Below, piece by piece: positions 17,321-27,388 of a stretch of DNA of 64,000 nt; the first letter of the stretch is position 1, and the number at the start of each line of letters is the position of its first letter. The notes beneath the pieces are model-generated. The model worked only from the letters and a program-made list of their open reading frames with translations, had not been told where the DNA came from and did not search any database. This DNA comes from Bryobacteraceae bacterium (lineage in GTDB: Bacteria > Acidobacteriota > Terriglobia > Bryobacterales > Bryobacteraceae), in contig JAIEMJ010000004.1 of the NCBI GenBank assembly GCA_019752335.1, forward strand, positions 1-64,000, read 5' to 3'. The translations under genes and the position numbers were made by a program.

Positions 17321-17328
17321 GAACCGAT

Positions 17329-18039
17329 TCATCGCGCAAACGGTGGCGGCTTTACGACGTTGTTGTGGCAGCCGATGCAGCCGGTCTCCGCGGGCGCCAG
17401 CTTCTGGCCGGAGAGCCACTTCGCGGCCTTTTTCGCATAGATGGTGCCCTCCATCTGGGCGGCCACTCGTTCGAACCACTCCTTGGCCTCGGTGTTTTTC
17501 CCGAGTTGGCTGTAAGTGGCGGCGATGCCGATCAGCAATTCGCCACGGGAGTGGGCCGTCTTCTTGGCGAGGTAGCTCTTCTGCATCTCGTAGACCACGA
17601 GATAATCTTCGAGTCCCACCTCCAGATCGGCGCGGACGCGCTCGTCGAGCGGCTGATAGCGGGCGCTGGTGAGCAGCGTCGCCCCGCGTGGAATGCGGAC
17701 GCCGATCGACTTGGGCTCGAGCGCCACCGCCCGGTCCATCTCCGCCCGGCCGCGTTCTGCGAGTTCGGTGCCCTCCTTGACCTTGCCGGCTTCAAAGGCC
17801 TTACCGGCCAGATAGTTCAGCGAACTACCGTGCCACACCAACGCCTCGGCGTGGCTGGGATTGGCGCGCAGGATCTCCTCGCATTTGCGCATCCCGCGCT
17901 CCAGGGCGGCGGCGTCGCCGCCGAAGCCGGTAAAGATGTCGTTGCGGACCAGGTCGTCGAAGCGGGGCGAGTCCAAACGCGGTGGCGTTTGGCCCCATAA
18001 ACTCAGCAGGCCCAGGAGGAGTAAGAATCGGAATCTCAT
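17329..18039 (-). CDS. Secreted TPR protein ending in a CxxCH motif
   Basis: The ATG at 18039 is chosen because AAGGAG sits eight bases upstream. Signal peptide (MRFRFLLLLGLLSLWG), then helical TPR-like repeats (ALERGMRKCEEILRANPSHAEALVWHG, GTELAERGRAEMDRAVALEPKS). The last twenty residues hold CIGCHN, a single heme c attachment motif, so the protein may be a small tethered cytochrome or only use the Cys pair otherwise. Function unknown. Confidence 0.7.
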   Translation of the reverse strand: MRFRFLLLLGLLSLWGQTPPRLDSPRFDDLVRNDIFTGFGGDAAALERGMRKCEEILRANPSHAEALVWHGSSLNYLAGKAFEAGKVKEGTELAERGRAEMDRAVALEPKSIGVRIPRGATLLTSARYQPLDERVRADLEVGLEDYLVVYEMQKSYLAKKTAHSRGELLIGIAATYSQLGKNTEAKEWFERVAAQMEGTIYAKKAAKWLSGQKLAPAETGCIGCHNNVVKPPPFAR

Positions 18040-18119
18040 GCGGAATCTCCTTCGCATGAAACTGACGGAGTCGTCCGCAAAGCGTGAGAGGTGTTGGGAC
18101 GAAACGGACTATTTTTCTT

Positions 18120-19406
18120 CTACCGCTTCAGCAGCAAATGCTTCTCATACCGTGCGGCGATGGCGTAGCCGCTGCTGGACGAGACTCTTACCACCACTTG
18201 GAAAGCGGTGGGCCAGTCGCGGTGGCCTTCGCGGGCGAGTCGCGCCCACAACTGGTTGACGGAGGCTTCGCTGGTGAGGTAGTCGAGGCCGGCGCTGGTA
18301 CCGTCCGACGTAATGCCGGAGAAGACAAAGATGCGGCCGCCGCCGTCGTCGGCGACGGTGATGAGTCCGTAGTTGACTTCGTTTGGCGGTTGGGTATTGA
18401 GGTAGTGCTCGGCGGGGTGACTTCGGCGGTAGATCGCATAGCGCCGGATCGAGTTCAGCATACCGACGGTGAAGCCGTTCGCGGCTTCGAGATAACGGTG
18501 GATGACGGGGCTGTACTCCGGACGGCCAAAGGCGAGCACGGCGCGGCCGCGCAGGGCAATATTGCCCTTCAGCGCGGATTCGGGTAGCAACTCGCCGGCC
18601 ACCTGACGAAAGCCCAGAAAGCGGGCCGCGGCGGCGGCGCCGGCGGCGTCTCCCCACAACGTCGCGTTCGGACTGGGATGGAGCACGGCTTTGGTGGGGG
18701 CAGGGAAGCGCCGCCGCAGGTAATCCTGGAAGGCGCGCGAGGCGGGCAGGGGGTCCGGCAGATGGACGTAGTCGAGGGGGTCGGCCTGGCCCTGCACGTC
18801 GCGGACCCACAAATGCACGGGTTGGCCCACCAACAGCACGGGAGGCGAAGCCGGCTTCAGCATCGGGGCCCAAAGCCGGTCGAGCGGCGTCGGGCCGAGG
18901 CTGCGCCAAGCTACGGCGCCGGCGGCCGCACTGGCGACGGCGGCGACACCGGACGCACCGAGTAGCCAGCGCCGTTTGACGGGGGGCGCGGGAGGGGGTG
19001 GCGCGGCCTCGGCGAAGCGCAGGCGGTAGGCTCCCTTCGGAAGCTCAAGCCGCAGGCCGGCGGCGTTGCCCTGGTGATACTCGTCGAGTTTCTGGCGCAG
19101 GCTGTGCATGCGGGTGCGGACTGTCGAGTCAGTATCCGGGGCAAAGGCCGCCGGGCGGCCGAGGGCCCGCGTGCCCAGTTCGTACTCCGTTACCTCGTGA
19201 ATCCGGCCGAGTTCCTCCTGTTCGAATAGATAAGCCAGGAGGCGCTTCAACTGGTCCGACCGGCGAAAGATCTCGCTCGCCAGTACCGCGTCCAGCGCTT
19301 GTCGACGAACATCGGAAGTGAGGGGAGTGGCCAACCTTCCGCACGATATAACGTTTGCGTAACGCTTGGCAAGTGATTCGAAGCAAACGGGATGGGCAAC
19401 AAACAT
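18120..19406 (-). CDS. Membrane-anchored winged-helix regulator-like protein
   Basis: An N-terminal cytoplasmic domain (ASEIFRRSDQLKRLLAYLFE, TEYELGTRALGRPAAFAPDT, VRTRMHSLRQKLDEY, ending LELPKGAYRLRF) resembles a winged-helix domain frequent in acidobacterial regulators. A Pro-rich spacer, one transmembrane helix (RRWLLGASGVAAVASAAAGAVA) and a roughly 270-residue extracytoplasmic domain of unknown function follow, a ToxR-like layout. The start is uncertain: ATG 19406 leaves 33 residues before the domain, TTG 19334 fewer. A TTGCCA-N16-TATATC promoter-like pair lies at about 19373-19346 on this strand. Confidence 0.65.
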   Translation of the reverse strand: MFVAHPVCFESLAKRYANVISCGRLATPLTSDVRRQALDAVLASEIFRRSDQLKRLLAYLFEQEELGRIHEVTEYELGTRALGRPAAFAPDTDSTVRTRMHSLRQKLDEYHQGNAAGLRLELPKGAYRLRFAEAAPPPPAPPVKRRWLLGASGVAAVASAAAGAVAWRSLGPTPLDRLWAPMLKPASPPVLLVGQPVHLWVRDVQGQADPLDYVHLPDPLPASRAFQDYLRRRFPAPTKAVLHPSPNATLWGDAAGAAAAARFLGFRQVAGELLPESALKGNIALRGRAVLAFGRPEYSPVIHRYLEAANGFTVGMLNSIRRYAIYRRSHPAEHYLNTQPPNEVNYGLITVADDGGGRIFVFSGITSDGTSAGLDYLTSEASVNQLWARLAREGHRDWPTAFQVVVRVSSSSGYAIAARYEKHLLLKR

Positions 19407-19454
19407 CCAAATGCTGGCTTCGGTGGCGGGCTGGTGCGCACAATACTCGCTGAC

Positions 19455-20843
19455 ATGAGAACCAATCGACGTACCGCGCTGGCCGCCCTCCTGGGAGCGA
19501 GCCCTCTGGCTGCTCAGTTGCAAACGGGCAACCTGCCCAACGTTGGTCTGAAGGCCGACACGGGACCGGCGCGCTCCGAATGCGGCGTCGGCGCGCTGAT
19601 GCCCTGGGCGGACTCACTCTGGGCCGTCACGTATAACTCCCACACCTCACGCACGGGCACCGGCCTGGGACTCTACCGCATCGGGGACGACCTGAAGGGC
19701 GAACTTGTCCATCTGCATAACGGCACCCACGCCAACCGCTTCGTTCACAAGCAGAGTAACCAGGCCTTCGTTGGCCCCTATGCGATCGACATGAAGGGCC
19801 GGTGGCGCTTTATCGAAGCTTTGAAGGACGTCCGCCTCACCGCTACCTTCACCCACCTGCGCGATCCTGCCAACCTCGTCTACATGCTCGGCATGGAGGG
19901 CGAGTTCTTCGAACTCGACGTCAGCACGCTGAAGCCCCGGCTGATCGAGAACCTTACCAAGACGCTCGCGCTGCCGCGCGTGCCGCACTTCAAGGGCGGC
20001 TACACGGGCCAGGGGCGCGTCGTGGTGGCGAACAACGGTTACTACGGCTTTGGTGAGGAGAACCCGGGGTTGGCGGAGTACGACGGCGCGCGCTGGCGCG
20101 TCCTCAGCCAGAAGCCGCACATGGAGTGCATGGGCCGCGAGAATATGGGCAACGTCATCTTCACGACGGGCTGGGACGAGAGTTCAGTGCTCTTCTCGGC
20201 GCTGGTGAAGGGCCAGTGGCAGCGCTATCGCCTGCCCAAGGGCGGCCACGTCCACAATCAGGCCTGGCAAACCGAATGGATGCGCATTCGCGAAGTGGAA
20301 ACCGAACACTTCCTGATGGACATCCACGGCCTGATGTACGAATTGCAGCCGATCGCTTTTGAAGACGCCATCTGGGGCGTGAAGCCCATCTGTGCGCACC
20401 TGCGGGTGATTCCCGACTTCACCGCCTTCCGCGGACTGCTCGCGCTAGGGGGCAACACCACGTCGCCCAATCAGGACAATAATCTCTATGGCGGCCAACC
20501 GCAATCCGGCATTTGGTTCGGCAAGACCGACGACCTCTGGCAATGGGGCAAGCCCACCGGCTGGGGCGGACCCTGGCGCCGCGCTGCGGTTAAGGCCAAT
20601 GAGCCTAGCGATCCGTTCCTGATGACCGGCTTCGACCGCAAGATGGTGCATCTCAAGACGGACCGTGAGGCCAGGATCAGCATCGAAATCGACTTCCTCG
20701 GCAATGGCTCCTGGGAGCTCTACGAGACCGTCACCGTGAATGGCTACGCCAAGCACATCTTTCCCGAGGGCTTCGCCGCGCATTGGGTGCGGCTCACCTC
20801 CTCGGCGAGTTGCACGGCGAGCGCCGAGTTTATGTACAGTTGA
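19455..20843 (+). CDS. Secreted hypothetical protein, Tat-like leader, probable beta-propeller
   Basis: 462 residues from the ATG at 19455, which gives an NRRTALAALLGASPLAA leader. The rest has many short blades rich in W, G and aromatic residues (DSLWAVTYNSHTSRTGTGLG, GYTGQGRVVVANNGYYGFGE, MGNVIFTTGWDESSVLF), suggesting a beta-propeller. No catalytic motif recognised. Divergent from the membrane regulator with under 50 bases between starts, so regulation by it is possible. Confidence 0.7.
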   Translation: MRTNRRTALAALLGASPLAAQLQTGNLPNVGLKADTGPARSECGVGALMPWADSLWAVTYNSHTSRTGTGLGLYRIGDDLKGELVHLHNGTHANRFVHKQSNQAFVGPYAIDMKGRWRFIEALKDVRLTATFTHLRDPANLVYMLGMEGEFFELDVSTLKPRLIENLTKTLALPRVPHFKGGYTGQGRVVVANNGYYGFGEENPGLAEYDGARWRVLSQKPHMECMGRENMGNVIFTTGWDESSVLFSALVKGQWQRYRLPKGGHVHNQAWQTEWMRIREVETEHFLMDIHGLMYELQPIAFEDAIWGVKPICAHLRVIPDFTAFRGLLALGGNTTSPNQDNNLYGGQPQSGIWFGKTDDLWQWGKPTGWGGPWRRAAVKANEPSDPFLMTGFDRKMVHLKTDREARISIEIDFLGNGSWELYETVTVNGYAKHIFPEGFAAHWVRLTSSASCTASAEFMYS

Positions 20844-20898
20844 CCGCGGAATGTGATACTGTAATTTCAGATTTTAGTCCGACTTCAGGATGCTTACC

Positions 20899-23800
20899 AT
20901 GATGTATAAACTGATCCCCGTCCTCTTGATGGCCTCGTTGGCCGCCCACGCCCAGCAGGGCCGTGGCACGATTTTAGGCACCGTTACGGACGCCAGTGGC
21001 GCCCCCGTGGCTGGCGCCGTTGTGCGCGTGGTGAATACCGCCACCAATGTCGGCGTGGAGACGCAGACCACGGGCGAAGGCCTGTACCAAGCTTCGAACC
21101 TCGCCGTCGGAGAGTATACCGTCACCGTGGAGAAGCCCGGCTTCCGCAAGGTGCTCCGCTCCGGCCTGCAACTGCAGGTGGACCAGCGCGCGCAGATCGA
21201 CGTGAAACTGGACGTCGGCCAAGTGAGTGACTCGGTAGAGGTGAAGGGCGAGGCGCCGCTGGTCGATACGTCGAACACGTCGATCGGCAAGGTGGTCGAT
21301 CAGAAGCGCGTCGCGGAGTTGCCGCTGAACGGGCGCAACGCGCTGGCGCTCACGTTGTTGACGCCGAGCGTGAAGTCGAACGCCGGGTCCACTTCGTCAG
21401 GCTTCGCTGATCGCGGAATTCAGCTCTCGTCGATTTCGATCAACGGCGGTCCGAACGCGATGAACGGCCAGTTGCTCGATGGCGGTAACAACATTCAGAG
21501 CTATATCGGCGAGGTGGCGATCAACCCCGGCGTCGATTCGGTGGAAGAGTTCAAGGTGCAATCGGGCGGCATGTCGGCCGAGTATGGCTTTACGGCGGGC
21601 GGCGTCATCAACATGGTGACGCGCTCCGGCACCAACACGCTGCACGGCAGCCTCTATAACTTCTTGCGCAACGACGCGCTTGACGCGCGTAACACGTTCG
21701 CGGGCACCAAGCCGCCGTTTCGCTACAACCAATTCGGCGCGTCCGCCGGCGGGCCGGTGATCAAGAATCGGACCTTCTTCTTCGGCAATTGGGAGGAGTA
21801 CCGCTATCGCCGCAGCTTCGTGCGCATCAACACTCTGCCGACGGCGGGCCAGCGCACCGGCAACTTCGGCGACTTGCGGGCGGCCGGCACTGGCGCACTG
21901 ATCCCAATCTTCGATCCCTACTCGACCCAAGGCTCGGGCACGGCGGCGACGCGGCAGGTGTACCCCAACAACGTGATTCCCGCCAGCCAGATCGATCCGG
22001 TCTCGCGTGCCATTAACGAGTTCTATCCCTTGCCCAATCGCACGCCCACCGATGCATTTACCAACGCGAACAACTTCCTGAATATCGCGAACGAAATTCA
22101 GCAGATGCGCCAGTACACGTTCAAGGGCGACCACCGCTTCAACGATAAGAACTCCCTGTTCGCCCGCTACTCGTTCTTCAACCACCAAACCAACAACGGC
22201 AGCGGGGCGGCCTACCCGAGCGACGTGGTGACGAAGCGGGACGACAACCTGAAGAATTGGAACGTCGTGCTGAGCGACACGCACGTGATCTCGCCCACCA
22301 TCGTGAATGAATTTCGCGTCGGCGCGACGCGTGGCTACTTCCCCTTCATCGTGCGCAGCTTTGGTGGCGGTTGGCCGCAGAAACTGGGCTTGCCTTCGAT
22401 TGTGCCCGCCGATACTTTCCCGGCGGTGAGCAACGGGACGCCCGGTTTCAATACGGGCACGGCCGGCGTGCGCGGCAGCTTGAACTGGCAGTTCCTCGAT
22501 CAGGTGAACATTGTGCGCGGCGCGCACTCGATGAAGGTGGGCTTTGACCTGCGTTTGCTGCAAGGGCACAACCTGCAGCGCTCGGCGCCCTCCGGCTCCT
22601 ACAGCTTCGCGCAAGGGCTGACCGGCAATCCCACGGCGCCAGCCGGCACGGGCAGCTCCTATGCCACGTTCCTCGTGGGTGCCGTGAGCGGGGCCAGCGT
22701 CTCGACTCACCTTGGCGAGTCCCAGGTGACGCATTCCATCAGCGGCTACTTCCAGGACGACTGGAAGGTGTCGCGGCGGTTGACGGTGAACCTCGGCCTC
22801 CGTTACGACTTCCAATCGCAGGCCGTGGAACGTAATAACGGCGCCACGAATTTTGACCCCGTTTGCAAGCTGCCGAATGGCCTGGCGGGCTGTACGGTCT
22901 TTGCGGGCGTGGACGGACAACCGCGCAACTGGCGCGGCGAGGACTACTCGAATTGGGGTCCACGCGTCGGCTTCGCCTATGACGTCTTCGGCAACACGCG
23001 CACCATTCTGCGCGCCGCCTACGGCATGATGTATCCCTCGCAGATGTGGCGCGAGAATTACGGCAACGCCAACGGCTTTGCGCAAACCAGTACCACCTAT
23101 CCACAAGCGGACCCGAATCGTCCGGCCTTCCAGTTCCGCCAGGGCCTGCCCTCGGCGCCGATTCAGCCGCAGGGCCGGGCGCTCGGCGCGGCGGCCTTCC
23201 TGGGCCAATCGGTCGCTTATGACGAGTCCAACGGCAACATCCCGCGCATTCAGCAGTTCACTCTCAGTTTGCAGCAGCAGGTATGGAGAAGCTGGCTCTT
23301 CGAAGCCTCCTACGCCGGCAATCTCGGCCGCGGCCTGACGGCGGGCAGCTACGACTTGAATCAGCTCGATCCCCAGTTCCTCTCGCTGGGCCAGGGCTTG
23401 CAGCAGCAGGTGCCGAATCCGTATGCCGGCCTGGTGCCGGGAGCGCTCGGCGGCGCGACGATCTCGCGCGAGCAGTCGCTGCGGCCATTCCCCTATTACA
23501 GCGGCATTTCGGTGCGCAATCCCCGCTTGGGTAGCTACAACTCGCACCTCGTGTTGTTGAGCGCGGAGAAGCGGCTTTCGCGCGGCTTGACGATGCTCTT
23601 CTCCTTCACGGGCGGCAAGATCATCAGCGACAGCATCGCCACGCCGGTGAACTTTGGCCCGATTGAGCAGGCTTCGGTGATTGGCTATCAGAATGGCAAG
23701 TTTAACCGCAAGGCGGAACGCAGCACCGATCCTTCCGACGTAGCGAAGCGCGGCACCGTCAGCCTGGTTTACGAGTTGCCCTTTGGCAAGAGCCAGCAGG

Positions 23801-24270
23801 GGCTCAAGCGGCTCTACGGCGGCTGGCAGGTGAATACGATCGGCATCATGCAGACCGGCATTCCGCTCGTCGTGACGGGCGCGAATAATCAACGCGCGAC
23901 ACGGCCGGACTCTACTGGCGTCAGCGCGAAGCTCGACAATCCCACGGCGCAGCGCTGGTTCGACACCACGCAATTTGTGAACCCGGCGCCGTTCACCTTC
24001 GGCAACCTGGGCCGCGTGATTCCGAACGTGCGCACGCCGGGCACCGTGAACTGGGACTTGTCGTTCATCAAGAATACCCGCGTCACGGAGCGCTTCAATC
24101 TGCAGTTCCGTACGGAGATGTTCAACTTCATGAACCACGTGAACCTGTTCGCGCCGGGCACGGGGTTTGTGCCGGGTCCGAATGGGTTGAACCAGTCCGG
24201 CACCTTCGGGGTGATCACGTCGGCGCGCGACGCGCGCACGATTCAGATGGCGCTGAAGTTCATGTTTTAG
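20899..24270 (+). CDS. Oar-type TonB-dependent outer membrane receptor
   Basis: About 1123 residues. Signal peptide (MMYKLIPVLLMASLAAHA), a carboxypeptidase-regulatory-like beta-sandwich (GTILGTVTDASGAPVAGAVV, to about 100), a plug domain (VAELPLNGRNALALTLLTP, about 140-240), then a 22-strand barrel with many Y/W/N-rich loops, ending in Phe (QMALKFMF), the usual barrel terminal residue. The ATG at 20899 follows AGGA by eight bases. This class is greatly expanded in acidobacteria and is associated with polymer or oligosaccharide uptake; the ligand is unknown. Ends 11 bases inside the convergent DUF808 gene. Confidence 0.92.
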   Translation: MMYKLIPVLLMASLAAHAQQGRGTILGTVTDASGAPVAGAVVRVVNTATNVGVETQTTGEGLYQASNLAVGEYTVTVEKPGFRKVLRSGLQLQVDQRAQIDVKLDVGQVSDSVEVKGEAPLVDTSNTSIGKVVDQKRVAELPLNGRNALALTLLTPSVKSNAGSTSSGFADRGIQLSSISINGGPNAMNGQLLDGGNNIQSYIGEVAINPGVDSVEEFKVQSGGMSAEYGFTAGGVINMVTRSGTNTLHGSLYNFLRNDALDARNTFAGTKPPFRYNQFGASAGGPVIKNRTFFFGNWEEYRYRRSFVRINTLPTAGQRTGNFGDLRAAGTGALIPIFDPYSTQGSGTAATRQVYPNNVIPASQIDPVSRAINEFYPLPNRTPTDAFTNANNFLNIANEIQQMRQYTFKGDHRFNDKNSLFARYSFFNHQTNNGSGAAYPSDVVTKRDDNLKNWNVVLSDTHVISPTIVNEFRVGATRGYFPFIVRSFGGGWPQKLGLPSIVPADTFPAVSNGTPGFNTGTAGVRGSLNWQFLDQVNIVRGAHSMKVGFDLRLLQGHNLQRSAPSGSYSFAQGLTGNPTAPAGTGSSYATFLVGAVSGASVSTHLGESQVTHSISGYFQDDWKVSRRLTVNLGLRYDFQSQAVERNNGATNFDPVCKLPNGLAGCTVFAGVDGQPRNWRGEDYSNWGPRVGFAYDVFGNTRTILRAAYGMMYPSQMWRENYGNANGFAQTSTTYPQADPNRPAFQFRQGLPSAPIQPQGRALGAAAFLGQSVAYDESNGNIPRIQQFTLSLQQQVWRSWLFEASYAGNLGRGLTAGSYDLNQLDPQFLSLGQGLQQQVPNPYAGLVPGALGGATISREQSLRPFPYYSGISVRNPRLGSYNSHLVLLSAEKRLSRGLTMLFSFTGGKIISDSIATPVNFGPIEQASVIGYQNGKFNRKAERSTDPSDVAKRGTVSLVYELPFGKSQQGLKRLYGGWQVNTIGIMQTGIPLVVTGANNQRATRPDSTGVSAKLDNPTAQRWFDTTQFVNPAPFTFGNLGRVIPNVRTPGTVNWDLSFIKNTRVTERFNLQFRTEMFNFMNHVNLFAPGTGFVPGPNGLNQSGTFGVITSARDARTIQMALKFMF

Positions 24271-25153
24271 GACGGACAGCCTGGTGGAGCGCGTCGCAGA
24301 GCGCGCCAACGGCCAAGCCCACGACGCCGCTCAGGCTCGCCTGGATCAGCCAGGCCAGCGCGCCCGTTGCGCCGCTCGCCGCGCCTTGCAGGGCCTTCTC
24401 CGGCGCGTGGACGCCGAGTTCGTGCAGACCGTGGATCAGGATCCCGCCGCCCACCCAGAGCATCGCCAACATGCCCAGCAGGCTCAGGCCCTGCAGGAAG
24501 TACGGCATGCCGTGCACCAAGCCTCGCCCGAAGACACGGACCGCGGCGGCGGGTGAATTCGCCAATGCGACCCCCGCGTCGTCCGCCTTGACGATCAGCG
24601 CCACGGCCCCGTAGACGGCCACCGTCATCCCTACGCCCACCACCGCCAGAATTCCAGCTTGCATCCCCAGGCTCGCCGTAGCGACGGTGGAAAGCGCGAT
24701 GGCCATGATTTCGGCGGAGAGGATAAAGTCCGTGCGAATGGCGCTGGCGACGCGCTCGTCCTCCCCGTGGCTTTTGAGGTCCGGCGCGGGCGCATGGGGC
24801 TGAATCAGGTCGCGCACCTTGTGATAGCCCTCGTAGCAAAGGAACGCGCCGCCCACCATCAGCAGCGGCGTAATCGCCCAAGGCGCGGTGTAGCTCAGCA
24901 GCAACGCGCCGGGCAAGAGCCACAGCAGTTTGTTCTTCAGTGACCCCACCGCGATCTGCCGGATGATGGGCAACTCCCGGCTGGCGGCGAGCCCCACCAC
25001 ATAGCGCGGCGTGACGGCTGCGTCATCAATGACGATCCCTGCGGCCTTGCTGCCCGCCTTGGCTGCCTGCGTTGCGGCGTCGTCCAAGGAAGCGGCAGCG
25101 AGTTTGGTGAGCGCGACGACATCGTCGAGCAGGGCGAGGAGTCCGGTGCTCAT
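24260..25153 (-). CDS. DUF808 (YedI-like) inner membrane protein
   Basis: About 297 residues from the ATG at 25153 (MSTGLLALLDDVVALTKLAA, the family's conserved beginning). A first helical region (DDAATQAAKAGSKAAGIVIDDAAVTPRYV) and several hydrophobic segments (LLWLLPGALLLSYTAPWAITP, IMAIALSTVATASLG) follow. DUF808 proteins are multi-pass membrane proteins of unknown role. Convergent with the TonB-dependent receptor, overlapping it by 11 bases. Confidence 0.88.
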   Translation of the reverse strand: MSTGLLALLDDVVALTKLAAASLDDAATQAAKAGSKAAGIVIDDAAVTPRYVVGLAASRELPIIRQIAVGSLKNKLLWLLPGALLLSYTAPWAITPLLMVGGAFLCYEGYHKVRDLIQPHAPAPDLKSHGEDERVASAIRTDFILSAEIMAIALSTVATASLGMQAGILAVVGVGMTVAVYGAVALIVKADDAGVALANSPAAAVRVFGRGLVHGMPYFLQGLSLLGMLAMLWVGGGILIHGLHELGVHAPEKALQGAASGATGALAWLIQASLSGVVGLAVGALCDALHQAVRPKT

Positions 25154-25382
25154 CGCTACATGGTAGCCCAATGCGAGTTCATTATTTTCCTTTAATGGGG
25201 CGAGGCGGTACTCAGCGTGGGCGCGCCCGGGGCTAAACTTGGCTCAACGGTTTCTCTATCACTCTCGCGCCGAGGTCCGCAGTGGCCCGGTTCACTGCGC
25301 TGGTTTTTGTTGCTCAAACCGGCGACACTCGTGGACACCGGGCGAAAGGGTTGGCTGGGAAGCAAGCGGAGGAAGACAACGG

Positions 25383-26018
25383 ATGAGTTCGGGCTTACGA
25401 TGGGCCTTCGGCTGGATGTGCCTGGCGAGCGGTTTGATGGCCGCGCCGGTGAGTTTCAGTGGCACGTTCACGAATGACGGTAACGTCGCATTTTTCAACC
25501 TGACCCTGATCAGCAATGGCGTGATCAACGTCAATACCTGGAGCTATGGGGGACGTACTGCGCCAGCGGTACCAGCGGGCGGCTTTGCTCCGAGCCTGGG
25601 GCTTTACGACGAGGTTACCGGCAATCTGGTCGCGATTGACCCTACGGGGGGGACCGTCGTGGGCGGGGGCTGTTCGCCCAGCGGCCAGCGGGATCCGGTA
25701 ACCGGTTTCTGCCAGGACGCTCATCTCAGCTTTAGTACCACCGCCGGGAACTACGTCCTGGCCCTGGCCGTGCAACCCAACAATCCGCCAGGGTCGCTCA
25801 CTGATGCCTATCTGCTGGCTCCGGGAGCGAACTTCTCGCCCGGCCCGTTTGCCGACCCTGGTGACTTCACCGGGGCCACGCTGCGCACGGGAGCGTGGTT
25901 TTTGGAGATCGATCTCAATGGCACCGCCAGTCAGGCTACCGGAATTCCGGAGCCATCCACCGCGTCGTTGCTGGCAGCCGGCGTGGCGTTGGCGGTGCTC
26001 GCCAAGCGTAAGCGATAA
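25383..26018 (+). CDS. PEP-CTERM secreted protein
   Basis: 211 residues from an ATG with GGAGGAAG upstream. Signal peptide ([16 protein letters not shown]), a beta-rich DVUA-like middle ([20 protein letters not shown]), and a C-terminus [24 protein letters not shown]-type PEP-CTERM sorting signal: PEP, hydrophobic helix, basic tail. Exosortase recognises this and the protein goes to the surface or matrix; no exosortase gene is in the window. The collagen-like gene starts 20 bases on. Confidence 0.85.
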   Translation: MSSGLRWAFGWMCLASGLMAAPVSFSGTFTNDGNVAFFNLTLISNGVINVNTWSYGGRTAPAVPAGGFAPSLGLYDEVTGNLVAIDPTGGTVVGGGCSPSGQRDPVTGFCQDAHLSFSTTAGNYVLALAVQPNNPPGSLTDAYLLAPGANFSPGPFADPGDFTGATLRTGAWFLEIDLNGTASQATGIPEPSTASLLAAGVALAVLAKRKR

Positions 26019-26038
26019 CTGATTTTCAAGGATTTTCC

Positions 26039-27376
26039 ATGACTCAAACCCTTCTTCGCCGGGCCACCCCGGCCCTTCCGCTGATGCTGTTTGCCCTCAG
26101 CTATCCAGCCCTTGCGGCCGATGCGCTGCTGACCTCCGATACCTTCATCACGACGACGAACGCGGCCGGGAACTTCGGCACGAACGTCAACCTCGCGGCC
26201 GGCAGTGGCGCGACGGCGCTCACCCAGTTCAGTCTTTCCACGCTGCCGGCCGGCTTACAGGCCAGTAATGTCTCGAAAGCGTCGCTGCTGCTCTACGTGA
26301 ATCGAGTGACCGTGGCCGGCAACGTCTCCGTGGCGCTGCTGAACTCCACCTTTGGAGAGTTGACGGCAACCCAGACCAGTACGGGCGGCGCGATCGGGAC
26401 GACGCTGGCGGGATCGATCGCCGTGGGGCCCGCGCAGGTAGGTACGTATTTGCTGGTGGACGTCACCTCGGCCGTGCAGAACGCCCTGTTGGCGGGCACG
26501 GTGGGATTTGCGGTGGTCTCGGACGGCACCGCGGTCGCGCAGTTTGACTCGAAGGAGAACACCCTCACCAGTCATCCGGCGCGCCTGCAGGTCACGCTGG
26601 TGAGCGTAGGACCTCCCGGGGCGCAGGGTCTGCCGGGGGCGCCCGGAGCGCAGGGCATTCAGGGTTTGCCGGGCGCGCCGGGTGCGCAGGGAATCCAGGG
26701 TCTGCCAGGCGCGCCGGGTGCGCAGGGAATCCAGGGCGTAAAGGGCGACAAGGGCGATACTGGGGCGCAGGGTCCGCAGGGAATCCAGGGTCTGCCAGGC
26801 GCGCAGGGCGCGCAGGGAATCCAGGGCGTAAAGGGTGACAAGGGCGATACTGGGGCGCAGGGTCCGCAGGGAGTGCAGGGAGCCACGGGCGCAACAGGCG
26901 CTTCGGGGGGCGGCGTACTTCGGGATGGGAGTAATAACATTATCGGAAGCGTGATCGGATTCAACGGGCAGGACACCTTCACGGTAAACAAGAACGGCTA
27001 CATTTTCAGCATTAGTGTGGATGGGACGCTCGAACCAGTCGGCTTCAGCGTGCACTATACGGGCGCGAATTGCACCGGAACTCCTTATGTCGTCGATACC
27101 ACCGTGGGGGCGGGAACTCCGCGCTACCCGAAAAGCTTGATCTTCAAGCCTCTGGCGAACAAACTCTTTCAATACGCCAATGTCGTCAACGGGGTCGCGG
27201 CATCGTCCACCACGATCCCGACATTGCTGTCGCGCGAAAGCAGTGCGGGCGTCTGTACGACGCCTTCGACGGGGATTACCGGCGTCTGGCAGGTCGTCGA
27301 GGTTAGCCCGGCGACCGTCGGGATCGTAACCTCCGGCAGCCCGCAGGCGGTCGCTTTGCCTGTTACCTTCCAGTAG
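26039..27376 (+). CDS. DNRLRE-domain secreted protein with collagen-like repeats
   Basis: 445 residues. Signal peptide ([16 protein letters not shown]), an N-terminal DNRLRE domain ([20 protein letters not shown], about 28-185), then about 95 residues of uninterrupted Gly-X-Y triplets (from [16 protein letters not shown]) with a nearly duplicated [16 protein letters not shown] module, and a C-terminal globular domain (about 290-445) with several Cys. The triplets should form a triple helix; the C-domain may be a trimerisation or binding head. Possibly co-transcribed with the PEP-CTERM gene. Confidence 0.85.
   Translation: MTQTLLRRATPALPLMLFALSYPALAADALLTSDTFITTTNAAGNFGTNVNLAAGSGATALTQFSLSTLPAGLQASNVSKASLLLYVNRVTVAGNVSVALLNSTFGELTATQTSTGGAIGTTLAGSIAVGPAQVGTYLLVDVTSAVQNALLAGTVGFAVVSDGTAVAQFDSKENTLTSHPARLQVTLVSVGPPGAQGLPGAPGAQGIQGLPGAPGAQGIQGLPGAPGAQGIQGVKGDKGDTGAQGPQGIQGLPGAQGAQGIQGVKGDKGDTGAQGPQGVQGATGATGASGGGVLRDGSNNIIGSVIGFNGQDTFTVNKNGYIFSISVDGTLEPVGFSVHYTGANCTGTPYVVDTTVGAGTPRYPKSLIFKPLANKLFQYANVVNGVAASSTTIPTLLSRESSAGVCTTPSTGITGVWQVVEVSPATVGIVTSGSPQAVALPVTFQ
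26614..26910 (+). repeat. Collagen-type Gly-X-Y tandem coding repeat
   Basis: Nine-base-periodic DNA with larger repeated blocks: GCGCAGGGAATCCAGGG units recur, and an approximately 80-base block encoding [19 protein letters not shown] appears twice (near 26735 and 26825). High identity between blocks suggests recent slippage or unequal exchange. Confidence 0.85.
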
Positions 27377-27388
27377 TCGTTGAGCGTA

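Noticed and set aside
19407-19523. Upstream extension of the membrane regulator
   Set aside because: It would cover the start of the divergent secreted protein and has no family resemblance.
21397-24309. 970-residue open frame on the minus strand opposite the TonB-dependent receptor
   Set aside because: It mirrors the receptor's codon pattern and has an R/A/H/V-rich composition with no recognisable domain; long antisense frames are expected in GC-rich DNA.
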